Source: Micromonospora foliorum | GTDB taxonomy: Bacteria > Actinomycetota > Actinomycetes > Mycobacteriales > Micromonosporaceae | Direction of reading: 5' to 3' | Assembly (NCBI RefSeq): GCF_022229015.1 | Contig: NZ_JAKKFF010000079.1 | Span: forward strand, 1-34,577 | DNA length: 34,577 nucleotides | In this document: piece by piece, positions 7,812 to 16,234 of the stretch | Numbering within the stretch: the first letter of the stretch is position 1 | Layout: the number at the start of each line of letters is the position of its first letter | Program-made: the position numbers and the translations under genes | Notes under the pieces: model-generated | Database searches by the model: none | What the model saw: the letters and a program-made list of their open reading frames with translations, nothing else | What the model was told of the DNA's origin: nothing

Positions 7812-8764
7812 CCACCTTCGGTTACGCGGAACGCCCGGTCGGCCTGACCGGTCAACCGGCCCGCTCCCACATCAACGAACGCCCCGCGGCCCGTGCCCCA
7901 CTGGACGAGCAGCACAACGGCGTCGTGCGGGGCGACGGCGCGGCGCAACGGACCCGCAGCCGGCCACACCACAACGAGCCACCGCCGCGGCCCGCGGTGC
8001 CCGGTGGAAACGCGAAGCCGGCCGGCGGCCGGGTCGTCGTGCCGCCCCGACCCACCATGCCCGTGCAGGGTCGTCGGGTAACCGACACACCGGCGGTCAC
8101 CACCGACCCGGCGGCGGGTGAGACAGCGGTGATCCCGGCAGTGCCCGCCACCACCGCCACCACCCCGACCGGTTTCCCGAGCCGCCCGGACCCGTCCGAC
8201 CCGGCAACCGAGGTCTGGACGCTCATCGAGCGGGCCCAGGCCGGCGAGTCCGAGGCGTTCGGTCTGATCTACGACCGGTACGTGGACACCGTCTTCCGGT
8301 TCGTCTACTTCCGGGTCGGCAACCGGCAACTCGCCGAGGATCTCACCTCGGACACCTTCCTGCGCGCGCTCAAGCGGATCGGCAGCTTCACCTGGCAGGG
8401 CCGCGACCTCGGCGCCTGGTTGGTGACGATCGCCCGCAACCTCGTCGCGGACCACTTCAAGTCGGGCCGGTACCGGCTGGAGGTCACCACCGGCGACGTG
8501 CTCGACGCCGACCGGGAGGACCGGGGCCCGGAGGGCAGCCCGGAGGCGGCGGTGGTGGAGCACATCACCAACGTCGCGCTCCTCACGGCCGTGAAGCAGC
8601 TCAACCCGGAGCAGCAGGAGTGCATCGTGCTCCGCTTCCTCCAGGGCTTCTCGGTCGCCGAGACGGCCCGCGCGATGGGCAAGAACGAGGGAGCCATCAA
8701 GGCCCTCCAGTACCGCGCCGTCCGCGCCCTGGCCCGCCTCCTGCCCGACGGCTTCCAGCCGTAG
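7808..8764 (+). CDS. bldN: BldN-family ECF RNA polymerase sigma factor
   Basis: The 318-residue sigma factor directs transcription of developmental or surface-layer genes in filamentous actinobacteria; in Streptomyces, BldN controls chaplins, rodlins and bldM. Residues 1 to about 135 form a Pro/Arg/Thr-rich, low-complexity extension. The Streptomyces protein also carries an N-terminal extension removed by proteolysis, but this one is longer. Sigma region 2 spans about 136-205 (DRYVDTVFRFVYFRVGNRQL, EDLTSDTFLRALKRIGSFTW) and region 4 about 240-310 (LNPEQQECIVLRFLQGFSVAETARAMGK split over the helix-turn-helix). The GTG start at 7808 overlaps the leader ORF stop. A start further inside the extension cannot be excluded. 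The next gene encodes its presumed anti-sigma factor RsbN. A long inverted repeat follows the stop. Confidence 0.88.
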   Translation: MTTFGYAERPVGLTGQPARSHINERPAARAPLDEQHNGVVRGDGAAQRTRSRPHHNEPPPRPAVPGGNAKPAGGRVVVPPRPTMPVQGRRVTDTPAVTTDPAAGETAVIPAVPATTATTPTGFPSRPDPSDPATEVWTLIERAQAGESEAFGLIYDRYVDTVFRFVYFRVGNRQLAEDLTSDTFLRALKRIGSFTWQGRDLGAWLVTIARNLVADHFKSGRYRLEVTTGDVLDADREDRGPEGSPEAAVVEHITNVALLTAVKQLNPEQQECIVLRFLQGFSVAETARAMGKNEGAIKALQYRAVRALARLLPDGFQP

Positions 8765-8772
8765 TTTGTTAC

Positions 8773-8826
8773 GGCGGGACCGACGGACGTCGATCAACGT
8801 TCGCGCAGCTCAGAGTCGGTCCCGCC
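8773..8826 (+). terminator. Long inverted repeat after the sigma factor gene (terminator or attenuator)
   Basis: GGCGGGACCGAC (8773-8784) and GTCGGTCCCGCC (8815-8826) are perfect 12-bp inverted arms around a 30-nt loop, starting 8 bp after the stop codon. The GC-rich stem without a following T tract fits actinobacterial terminators. The long loop is unusual and contains a further ACGT...ACGT pairing. It would limit read-through from bldN into rsbN and so separate sigma from anti-sigma dosage. Confidence 0.6.
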
Positions 8827-8828
8827 CG

Positions 8829-8842
8829 GTGATGGCCATCAC
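8829..8842. promoter_or_regulatory. Perfect 14-bp palindrome GTGATGGCCATCAC
   Basis: The sequence is fully self-complementary without a spacer and lies directly after the inverted repeat, about 28 bp before the putative rsbN promoter. It looks like a dimeric regulator site. It does not match the BldD consensus as I recall it, and the binding protein is unknown. Confidence 0.4.
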
Positions 8843-8869
8843 TTTCTGTAATTTCGGCTCCGCCAGGCC

Positions 8870-8898
8870 CGTAACCCGTGCCCGGTCCGCCGCGTTTC
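8870..8898 (+). promoter_or_regulatory. Possible sigma-BldN-dependent promoter for rsbN
   Basis: CGTAAC at 8870-8875 is followed after 17 nt by CGTTTC (8893-8898). The Streptomyces sigma-BldN consensus, as I recall it, is CGTAAC, about 16 nt, CGTTGA. The -35 matches fully; the -10 matches four of six and the spacer is one longer. A BldN-dependent rsbN would give negative feedback. The predicted leader to the GTG at 9054 is about 150 nt. Confidence 0.45.
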
Positions 8899-9053
8899 TC
8901 CGGGTGCGACCGGTGGAAGTCCCGGCAGGCCCGGGTCACCGAGGTCCGACCGGCACGCCGGCGGCACCTCACCTCCGTGGTGTCACACTGCCGCCCGGTC
9001 GCTGGCAACGACGGCGGCCGACCGGCCGTGACCAGCGAGAGGAGGTGCCTGCG

Positions 9054-9923
9054 GTGGACAACACCCTCTTCTCCCGCCGGCGCGCGGAGCGCTTCGCGCA
9101 GCTTCTCGACGAGGCCAACGGCGCTCGACGACACCACGTGCGTTCTCGTGTGGACGGTCAACTCGCGCCACTCGTCGCAGTGGGTCAACGGCTCAGCGTC
9201 GACCCCCCGGCTGTCGAGGTGGACCAGGACTTCCGCACCGGTCTGCGAGCGATGCTGCTCGCCACCGCCGAGCGGGAAGGGCTGGGCACCACACCAGCGG
9301 CGGTCAGTGAACCGGCCGCGACGGCCGCCCGCGGGCGACTCCTGCCGGCGGTCACCGCCCGGCGGGCCCGAGCCCGGGGCGCGATCCTGGTCGGCATCGC
9401 CGCCGGGGCCATCGCCGTCTCCGGGATCTCCGCCGCCAGCGAGAACGCGGTGCCCGGTGACGCGCTGTACGGCATGAAGCGCTCGACCGAACGGGCGCAG
9501 CTCGCCCTGGCCAGCTCCGACATCAGCCGCGGCCAGCTCTTCCTGGACTTCGCCCGGACCAGGGTTGGCGAAGCCGCCAAGCTGCGCGGTGACCGGATCG
9601 GCTACAGCGCGGTCCTCGACGACATGGACGCCGACAGCCGGCAGGGAGTTCGTCTGCTGACCTCGGCCGCGGTGCAGCGGGCCGAGCCGGGCAGCCTGGA
9701 CACCCTCAACACCTTCGTGTCGAGCCAGCGCCGGGCGGTACGCGGCCTGCTCGACGGGAGCACCCGGGTCGACCGGGAACGGACCCAGCGGTCGCTGCTG
9801 CTGCTGGACAGCATCCGGGAACGCTCGGACGACCTGCGCGCGGCGATCACCTGCGGCCTGCCGGCACCGACCGCCAGCGACGCCCTCGGCCCGGACCCGA
9901 GCGCCTGCCCCGGGGCTCGCTGA
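9054..9923 (+). CDS. rsbN: RsbN-like anti-sigma factor, DUF5667-containing membrane protein
   Basis: This 289-residue single-pass membrane protein probably holds the BldN-like sigma factor inactive at the membrane. The cytoplasmic N-terminal part (about 1-107) would contact sigma; a hydrophobic segment at about 108-127 (ILVGIAAGAIAVSGISAASE) crosses the membrane. The outer part (about 130-240, starting NAVPGDALYGMKRSTERAQL) matches the DUF5667 pattern, which here would be extracytoplasmic. The GTG start at 9054 has AGGAGG 8 nt upstream; the open frame before it is intergenic. Position directly after the BldN-like gene is the main reason for the function; the family link to Streptomyces RsbN is inferred. 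A terminator-like hairpin follows. Confidence 0.8.
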   Translation: MDNTLFSRRRAERFAQLLDEANGARRHHVRSRVDGQLAPLVAVGQRLSVDPPAVEVDQDFRTGLRAMLLATAEREGLGTTPAAVSEPAATAARGRLLPAVTARRARARGAILVGIAAGAIAVSGISAASENAVPGDALYGMKRSTERAQLALASSDISRGQLFLDFARTRVGEAAKLRGDRIGYSAVLDDMDADSRQGVRLLTSAAVQRAEPGSLDTLNTFVSSQRRAVRGLLDGSTRVDRERTQRSLLLLDSIRERSDDLRAAITCGLPAPTASDALGPDPSACPGAR

Positions 9924-9945
9924 CCCGCGCCCCTATACCGCACGT

Positions 9946-9984
9946 CCGGCCGGCCGAGCCACAGTTCGCTGTGTGCCCGGCCGG
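9946..9984 (+). terminator. Hairpin terminator after rsbN
   Basis: Outer arms CCGGCCGG (9946-9953 and 9977-9984) enclose a second stem CACAG-TTCG-CTGTG (9960-9973) closed by a TTCG tetraloop. It begins 23 bp after the rsbN stop. There is no T tract, which is common in high-GC actinobacteria. Confidence 0.6.
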
Positions 9985-10049
9985 TCGCCCGTCTACGGCG
10001 GATACCCTCGCGAGGGAGCATCCGTCGTACCGGTCAGGAAGGGAATCGC

Positions 10050-10919
10050 GTGGCGCGTAGCCGTAAGGTGACGGTCAGCACCGACGCCGAGGGGCACACC
10101 GCGGGCTGGGCGGAGACCGACCTGGCCCTGGTCAGCGCACCCGACCCGACCGCCGCGGCGTTCTTCGACGTGGACAACACGATGATGCAGGGCGCGTCGA
10201 TCTACTGGTTCGCCCGTGGGCTCGCCTCCCGGAACTACCTGACCACCGCCGACCTGGCCCGGTTCGCCTGGCAGCAGCTCCGCTTCCGGCTGCTGGCCCG
10301 GGAGCACGCCGGTGACATGTCCCTGGCCAAGGAGGCGGCGCTGGCCTTCGTCGAGGGCTGGCGGGTCAACGAGGTCGAACACCTCGCCGAGGAGATCTTC
10401 GACGAGATGATGGCCCCCCGGATCTGGGCCGGCACCCACCAGCTCGCGCAGCGTCACCTGGACGCCGGTCAGCGGGTCTGGCTGGTCAGCGCCGCCCCCG
10501 TCGAGATCGGCCGGGTGATCGCCGCCCGGCTCGGCCTGACCGGCGCCATCGGCACGGTGGCCGAGGTGCTGGACGGGGCGTACACCGGGCGGTTGGTGGG
10601 TGACCTGATGCACGGGCCGGCCAAGGCCGAGGCGGTCACCCAGCTCGCCGCCGTAGAAGGGCTCGAGCTGGCCCGCTGCGCGGCCTACAGCGACTCGGCG
10701 AACGACCTGCCGCTGCTCTGCTCGGTGGGCCGGGCGGTGGCCGTCAACCCGGACGGCGCCCTGCTGCGGGAGGCCCGCCAGCACGGCTGGGAGGTGCGGG
10801 ACTTCCGCACCGGCCGCCGAGCGGTCAAGATCGCCGTACCGTCGACCGCGGCGGCCGGGCTGGTCGCCGGCGCGGTCACCGCCGGCCTGGCCCTCCAGCG
10901 CCGCCGCCGCGCCGGCTGA
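10050..10919 (+). CDS. HAD-IB family phosphatase (SerB-like) with C-terminal hydrophobic tail
   Basis: The 289-residue hydrolase belongs to the SerB/HAD-IB group: motif I FFDVDNTMM (Asp40, Asp42), motif II LVSAAP, the Lys of GPAKAEAV and motif IV YSDSANDLPLL. Related proteins include mycobacterial SerB1 and the SerB-like phosphatases paired with PlsC-type acyltransferases, so a phospholipid or lysophospholipid phosphate substrate is as likely as phosphoserine. The last about 25 residues (PSTAAAGLVAGAVTAGLALQ then Arg-rich) form a likely membrane anchor. The GTG start at 10050 has AGGAAGGGA upstream. TACCCT at 10003-10008 could be the -10, placing transcription start about 34 nt before the gene, near the palindrome CCCTCGCGAGGG (10005-10016). 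The PlsC-like gene converges from the other side. Confidence 0.88.
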   Translation: MARSRKVTVSTDAEGHTAGWAETDLALVSAPDPTAAAFFDVDNTMMQGASIYWFARGLASRNYLTTADLARFAWQQLRFRLLAREHAGDMSLAKEAALAFVEGWRVNEVEHLAEEIFDEMMAPRIWAGTHQLAQRHLDAGQRVWLVSAAPVEIGRVIAARLGLTGAIGTVAEVLDGAYTGRLVGDLMHGPAKAEAVTQLAAVEGLELARCAAYSDSANDLPLLCSVGRAVAVNPDGALLREARQHGWEVRDFRTGRRAVKIAVPSTAAAGLVAGAVTAGLALQRRRRAG

Positions 10920-10942
10920 GACACCCACTCAGGGCGGGTGTC
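10920..10942 (+). terminator. Hairpin after the HAD-IB phosphatase gene
   Basis: GACACCC (10920-10926) pairs with GGGTGTC (10936-10942) across a 9-nt loop, starting directly after the TGA stop. No T tract follows. Confidence 0.5.
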
Positions 10943-10950
10943 GAAGCCTC

Positions 10951-10965
10951 GGCGCGCCCCGCGCC
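10951..10965 (-). terminator. Short GC hairpin after the acyltransferase gene
   Basis: GGCGCG (10951-10956) and CGCGCC (10960-10965) are perfect arms with a 3-nt loop directly beyond the TAG stop of the minus-strand acyltransferase gene. Together with 10920-10942 it separates the convergent units. Confidence 0.4.
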
Positions 10966-12048
10966 CTAGGGGCCGAACGGGTCGGGTCGTCGCTCCAGCA
11001 GCGTGTGCAGGGTCTGCTGGATGGTCTCCCGCACCTGGTCGGCGAGGTTGAAGACCACCAGCGGGTCGTCCGCCGAGTCGGTCAGGTGGGCGGTGGGGAT
11101 CGGCGGGCAGAACTCGATCAGCCACTTGCTGGGCAGCGGCACCATGCCCAACGGGCCAAGCAGCGGAAATGTCGGCGTGACCGGGAAGTAGGGCAGCTTC
11201 AGCAGCCGCGCCAGGGGCTTGATGTCGGCGAGCATCGGGTAGATCTCCTCGCCGCCGACGATGGCGACGGGCACGATCGGGGTGCCGGTGCGCAGCGCCG
11301 CCGAGACGAACCCGCCCCGCCCGAAGCGTTGCAGCTTGTACCTGTCGGCGTAGAGCTTGCCGATGCCCTTGAAGCCCTCCGGGAACACACCGACCAGATC
11401 GCCGCCGCCGAGCAGCCGCTCGGCGTCCGGGTTGCAGGCCACCGTGCCGCCGGTCTTGCGGGCCAGCTCGGAGACCACCGGCATCCGGAAGACCAGGTCG
11501 GCGCCGAGCAGCCGCAGGTAGCGGTGGGCGGGATGCTTGTCGTGCAGCGCCGCCGAGAGGATCAGGGCGTCCAGTGCCACCGTCCCGGAGTGGTTGCCGA
11601 CCACCAGGGCGGGCCCGTCGACGGGGACGTTCTCCACCCCACTGACCTCGGTGCGGAACCAGTCCCGGTAGAGCAGCCGCAGCAGCGGGTGGAAGACCGC
11701 GTCGGTCAGCTCCGAGTCGAAGCCGAACTCGTCGACCTCGTAGTCACCGGAGAGCCGCCGACGCAGGAACGCCAGCCCGTTCGCGACCTTGCGGTCCCAG
11801 TGGTCCCCGGGCCGGTCCGACACCGCCGGCTCGGTGCCCCCGGGCAACCCGGCGTCGCCCTCGTCAGCCGAGGGCGTCGCGGCCGGCGTCGCAGTCGGGG
11901 TCGGCGCGGCAGTCCGGGTCGGCGCGGCCTGCGCGGCCGGTCGATGTCCGTTGCGCCGCGCCGGCTCCGCGTCCGGCGCGGGCACCTGCTCGGGTACGTC
12001 GAAACGCCCGACCGACTGCGGGTCGCGCCTCTCGTCCGGCCCGCTCAT
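10966..12048 (-). CDS. Lysophospholipid acyltransferase (PlsC/LPLAT family)
   Basis: The 360-residue protein has a PlsC-type domain that transfers an acyl group to lysophosphatidic acid or a related lipid at the membrane. The first about 100 residues are Pro/Ala/Thr-rich and disordered. The catalytic HX4D motif is NHSGTVALD (about residue 150), followed by FPEGFKGIGK (motif III) and a GTPIVPVAIVGGEE segment (motif IV). It starts at 12048 with GAGGTGG 5 nt upstream. It lies 55 bp after the epimerase-like gene on the same strand; a similar pair (galE2 and Rv0502) stands next to serB1 in mycobacteria, which suggests a joint role in lipid or envelope metabolism. The substrate is not determinable here. 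Confidence 0.9.
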   Translation of the reverse strand: MSGPDERRDPQSVGRFDVPEQVPAPDAEPARRNGHRPAAQAAPTRTAAPTPTATPAATPSADEGDAGLPGGTEPAVSDRPGDHWDRKVANGLAFLRRRLSGDYEVDEFGFDSELTDAVFHPLLRLLYRDWFRTEVSGVENVPVDGPALVVGNHSGTVALDALILSAALHDKHPAHRYLRLLGADLVFRMPVVSELARKTGGTVACNPDAERLLGGGDLVGVFPEGFKGIGKLYADRYKLQRFGRGGFVSAALRTGTPIVPVAIVGGEEIYPMLADIKPLARLLKLPYFPVTPTFPLLGPLGMVPLPSKWLIEFCPPIPTAHLTDSADDPLVVFNLADQVRETIQQTLHTLLERRPDPFGP

Positions 12049-12103
12049 GGTGCCACCTCGGTTCGCGACTGCGGGGCTCGCAAACCCGGCTCACTCCTCG
12101 CGC

Positions 12104-13180
12104 TCATGATGACCGCTCCCGCACCGCTGCGCGGACCTGCCGGATGCCGTCCAGGACGAGTTGCTCGGCGGCGGCCAGCTGATTCCGCGTGACCACCACC
12201 CCACCGTGATGGGCGCGGATGAAGTCCTCGAACGCTTCGGCGGTCGACCGGGGTGTGAAGCCGTACTCCTGCTCAAGCCGGCTGGTGTCGACCACCCGGC
12301 CGTGCACGAAGAGGTCGACCTGGTCCAGGCCGTAGCGGCCGAAGCCCATGGTGCGGGCCAGCGCGGCGGCCCCGGACAGACCCGGCTCCAGCACCGGCAC
12401 GGCGACCCGGCCGGCCCGCCGGATCGCCTGGGACAGCGACAGCACCCCGGGGCCGGCGACGTTGTACGTGCCGGGATGGTCCTCCACGATCGACCGGTGC
12501 AGCACCTCCAACGCGTCGTCGAAGTGCAGGAACTGCAGGCGGGGGTCGCGGCCGAAGACGGTCGGCACGAACGGCTGCGAGAAGTAGCGGGTCAACGTGG
12601 TGTCGGCGGTCGAGCCGATGAACGGGGCGAAGCGCAGCACCGTGGCGGTGACGTCGGGCCGGCGGCGTCGGAAGCCACGCACGTACCCCTCAAGGTCGAG
12701 GATGTCGCGGCCGAAACCGCCGCGCGGCACCTCGCGGGGCTCGGTCTCCTCGGTGAAGACCGCCGGATCCCGGAACGACACCCCGTACGCGGCGGTCGAG
12801 GAACGGACCACGAGCTTGCGCAGCCGGGGTGCCCGCTGGCAGGCGGCGAGCATCTGCATGCTGCCGATGACGTTCTGGTCCTTCATCGCGGACCGGCCAC
12901 CATGCTGCGGGTCGGGTGAGGTGACCAGCGCGAGGTGCACCACCGCGTCGACGTCCAGGTCGGCGAGGAGGCCACCGAGCGCCCCGTTGTCGACGCGGAT
13001 CCGTTCGACCCGGTCCAGCAGATCGGTGAACTCGGTGCCGGAGTCCGGTGCGTCGACCCCGATGACCCGTTCGATACGCGGGTCGGCGGCCAGTCGGGCC
13101 GCCACGTGGGCACCCAGGTAGCGGCCCACTCCGGTGACGACGACGACCCCCGGAGCACCTGAGGTGCCACCGGGGGTCAT
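12104..13180 (-). CDS. NAD-dependent epimerase/dehydratase (extended SDR, GalE-like)
   Basis: This 358-residue Rossmann-fold protein belongs to the extended SDR group. The cofactor loop is VVVVTGVGRYLGAH at the N-terminus, then Asp in VIGVDAP, and a serine pair in VVRSSTAAYG. The usual catalytic Tyr-x3-Lys is not evident: the equivalent stretch reads LEGYVRGF, with Phe where Lys is expected. It may bind a nucleotide sugar or lipid without classic epimerase chemistry. The ATG at 13180 was chosen over GTG 13189 because TAGGTG lies 6 nt upstream (leaderless-like), although that hexamer is imperfect. It is followed by the PlsC-like gene and preceded by bS22 on the same strand, an order shared with mycobacteria (galE2 neighbourhood). 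Confidence 0.85.
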   Translation of the reverse strand: MTPGGTSGAPGVVVVTGVGRYLGAHVAARLAADPRIERVIGVDAPDSGTEFTDLLDRVERIRVDNGALGGLLADLDVDAVVHLALVTSPDPQHGGRSAMKDQNVIGSMQMLAACQRAPRLRKLVVRSSTAAYGVSFRDPAVFTEETEPREVPRGGFGRDILDLEGYVRGFRRRRPDVTATVLRFAPFIGSTADTTLTRYFSQPFVPTVFGRDPRLQFLHFDDALEVLHRSIVEDHPGTYNVAGPGVLSLSQAIRRAGRVAVPVLEPGLSGAAALARTMGFGRYGLDQVDLFVHGRVVDTSRLEQEYGFTPRSTAEAFEDFIRAHHGGVVVTRNQLAAAEQLVLDGIRQVRAAVRERSS

Positions 13181-13261
13181 CTGACGCACCTACCCCGGCA
13201 GGATGGACCGAGCCGGGACGACCACGGCCTGATCACCTGAGCCTCCGGAGGTCGACAGTTT

Positions 13262-13311
13262 GGCAAGTGACGCCGAACGCCGGGCTTGGAGCCCGGCGGC
13301 GATCACTTGCC
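13262..13311 (-). terminator. Nested inverted repeat overlapping the bS22 stop codon
   Basis: Outer arms GGCAAGTGA (13262-13270) and TCACTTGCC (13303-13311) are perfect complements. Inside, CGCCGGGCT and AGCCCGGCG (13278-13298) pair with a 3-nt loop. The outer right arm contains the bS22 stop codon and last codons. The 50-nt stem could terminate or process the very short bS22 message before the epimerase gene. Confidence 0.6.
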
Positions 13312-13404
13312 GAGACGGCGACGCTGGACGCGGGTCTTGCGCAGCAGCTTGCGGTGCTTCTTCTTAGCCATGCGCTTACGGCGCTTCTTGACCACCGAGC
13401 CCAT
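13303..13404 (-). CDS. Small ribosomal protein bS22 (AURKAIP1/COX24 domain), 33 aa
   Basis: This very small gene encodes [19 protein letters not shown] followed by [14 protein letters not shown]. The 33-residue, almost entirely basic peptide is the actinobacterial bS22 protein found in the small ribosomal subunit of mycobacteria (Rv0500B) and related to the mitochondrial AURKAIP1/COX24 domain. It binds rRNA through its Lys/Arg helix. An AAAGG lies 9 nt before the ATG. It sits between the HTH regulator and the epimerase gene, the same order as in mycobacteria. A nested hairpin covers its stop codon. The protein is easily missed because of its length. Confidence 0.93.
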   Translation of the reverse strand: MGSVVKKRRKRMAKKKHRKLLRKTRVQRRRLGK

Positions 13405-13673
13405 ACGACAGCCTTTCGATACAACGTGCGGGGCGGACCGGATGACACCACCCAGGTGGCGACGGCGACCGCTTGCGGACAACGGACCGGACCAGTCTGG
13501 GCGGCGGGGCGCACCGGTGGGGTCTCGGTCGGGCTCCAGGGTAGCCGCAGGGCCTCAGCCGGACCAACGCGCCCCCGTCGCGGCTGCCTTTGGTTCGCGA
13601 CCGCGGCGCGCACAGGCCCACTCCTTACGCTCACCGATGCCGGTCAGCCGGCGATCGGAGGGCGGGCGGTGGC
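13405..13673 (-). other. Leader/promoter region of bS22 without a recognised gene
   Basis: The 269-bp gap between the HTH gene and bS22 contains TTGTAT about 20 nt before the bS22 start as a possible -10 element. Frames open across it on both strands show no family resemblance and only reflect GC bias. Confidence 0.4.
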
Positions 13674-13883
13674 TCAGGCGGTCTCCTGAAAGGCACCCCG
13701 GAGATATTCGTGCACCGCATGCTCGGGCACCCGGAATGACCGGCCGACCCGGACGGCGGTGAGCTCACCGCTGTGCACCAGGCGATAGACCGTCATCTTT
13801 GACACCCGCATGACCGTCGCCACCTCCGCGACGGTCAGGAACTTGACCTCCGACAGCCGTCCGTCGGACTGTGACCCGGCCAT
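13674..13883 (-). CDS. Excisionase-family helix-turn-helix DNA-binding protein (BdtA / Rv0500A-like)
   Basis: This 69-residue protein is essentially one MerR/excisionase-type winged helix: VKFLTVAEVATVMRVSKMTV, then YRLVHSGELTAVRVGRSFRVP. It closely resembles actinobacterial proteins next to bS22 (Rv0500A; in Streptomyces, I believe, the BldD target BdtA). It is probably a transcriptional regulator, not a phage excisionase, since no prophage is nearby. The ATG at 13883 has GGTGAG 2-3 nt upstream, with a weak spacing. The gene is separated from bS22 by 269 bp of leader or promoter sequence. The region before it (13884-14096) carries possible promoter hexamers around 13955-13985 but nothing decisive. 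Confidence 0.88.
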   Translation of the reverse strand: MAGSQSDGRLSEVKFLTVAEVATVMRVSKMTVYRLVHSGELTAVRVGRSFRVPEHAVHEYLRGAFQETA

Positions 13884-14096
13884 GGCTCACCGACCCATCC
13901 CATGCCCGGCGCGTGCCAACCCGACGGATGCTCCGGGCCGGGCCGGCGACGCGCGTGTTATCAGTACGGTAGCGGGGCGGTTGTGACCGGCGCGATCCCT
14001 TCCTGCAACTGATCATGCTTCGGTGGCCGGTTCACCCGATCCGTGCTCCCGGTATCCGCCTGTGCGCGTCCGCCGTCCGGTTGCTCCGGCCGCTGC

Positions 14097-15277
14097 TCAC
14101 TCGGTGCGCAGCGCGACCACCGGGTCGAGACGGCCGGCGCGCTGCGCGGGAACCACCCCGAAGACGATGCCCACCACCGCCGACACGCCGAAGGCGAGCG
14201 CCAACGACCACCAGGTGATCGCGGCCGGGATCGGCGACAGCGCGTCGACAAGCAGGGCGGTACCCACGCCCAGCGCCATTCCGGTGAGCCCGCCGATCGT
14301 GGTGAGCAGCACCGCTTCCAGCAGGAACTGCACGCCGATGTCGCGGGGACGTGCCCCGACGGCCTTGCGCAGCCCGATCTCCCGGGTCCGCTCCCGGACG
14401 CTGACCAGCATGATGTTGGAGACGCCGACGCCGCCGACAAGCAGGGAGATGCCGGCGATGGCCGCCAGTACGCCGGTGAGGACACCGAGGATGTCGCCGA
14501 GCACGCCGAGGATCTGCTGCTGGGTGACCGCGCTGAACTCGGTGTCCGGGTGACGGCGGTTCAGCTCGGCGACGATCCGTTCGCCCAGCTCGTCGATCCG
14601 CTCCCGGTCCGGCGCCTTCACCGCGATGCCGTCGACCCGCTGGGTGCCCCAGAGTCGTTGCGCGGCGGTCACCGGCACGTGCACCTCGTCGTCCCGGTCG
14701 ACGCCGAGGCTCTGCCCCAGCGGCGCGAAGACGCCGATCACCCGGAACCGCACCCCGGCCAGCGCCACCTGCTGGCCGAGCGGGTCCCGGTCGGGAAAGA
14801 GCGCACGGGCGACCGAGTCGCCGAGCACCGCCACCCGTCGGCTGGTGTCCACGTCGGTGCCGGTGAGGTAGCGTCCGCGCGCCAGCGACCGGGTGAACAC
14901 CGCCGGGGTCGTCTCCAGGACGCCCTGCACGGTGGTGAAGTCGGAACGGGCTCCGGCCCGCGCGGTCGCCCCGGAGGCGACGGTGACCGCCACCCGATCA
15001 GGGTCGCCGACCACCCGGGTGACGGCGTCCACGTCCTTGAGGGTCAGCGGCGAGACGACAGGCGCGTTGCCCACCTCGATCCGGCCGGGTACGACCAGCA
15101 GCAGGTTGGAGCCGAGGCCCTCGACCTGTTGCTCGACCTTCTGCTTGGTGCCGGTGCCGATGGCCACCAGCAGGACCACCGAGGCCACCCCGATGATCAC
15201 CCCGAGCATGGTCAGCGCGCTGCGCAGCCGGTTGGCCCGTAGGGCGTCCAGCGCCACCCGCCACGCCTCGGCGACCC

Positions 15278-15281
<4 letters not shown>
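14097..15281 (-). CDS. ABC transporter permease, MacB/FtsX family
   Basis: This 394-residue permease has a MacB_PCD-FtsX layout: one N-terminal transmembrane segment (about 22-44, SALTMLGVIIGVASVVLLVA), a large extracytoplasmic domain (about 50-265), and three C-terminal segments (about 270-300, 320-350 and 360-385). The conserved REIGLRKAVGARPRDI loop couples to the ATPase. Such proteins transmit mechanical work across the membrane and do not form a classic channel. Its start overlaps the ATPase stop by 4 bp (ATGA), and the adaptor gene precedes both. The set resembles MacA-MacB split over three genes and probably exports peptides, antibiotics or lipids, or releases lipoproteins. Confidence 0.92.

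Positions 15282-16230
<949 letters not shown>

Positions 16231-16234
<4 letters not shown>

Noticed and set aside
13674..13883. Excisionase-like HTH protein as a sign of a prophage or integrative element
   Set aside because: No integrase, phage gene or attachment site is nearby, and the protein keeps its conserved place next to bS22.
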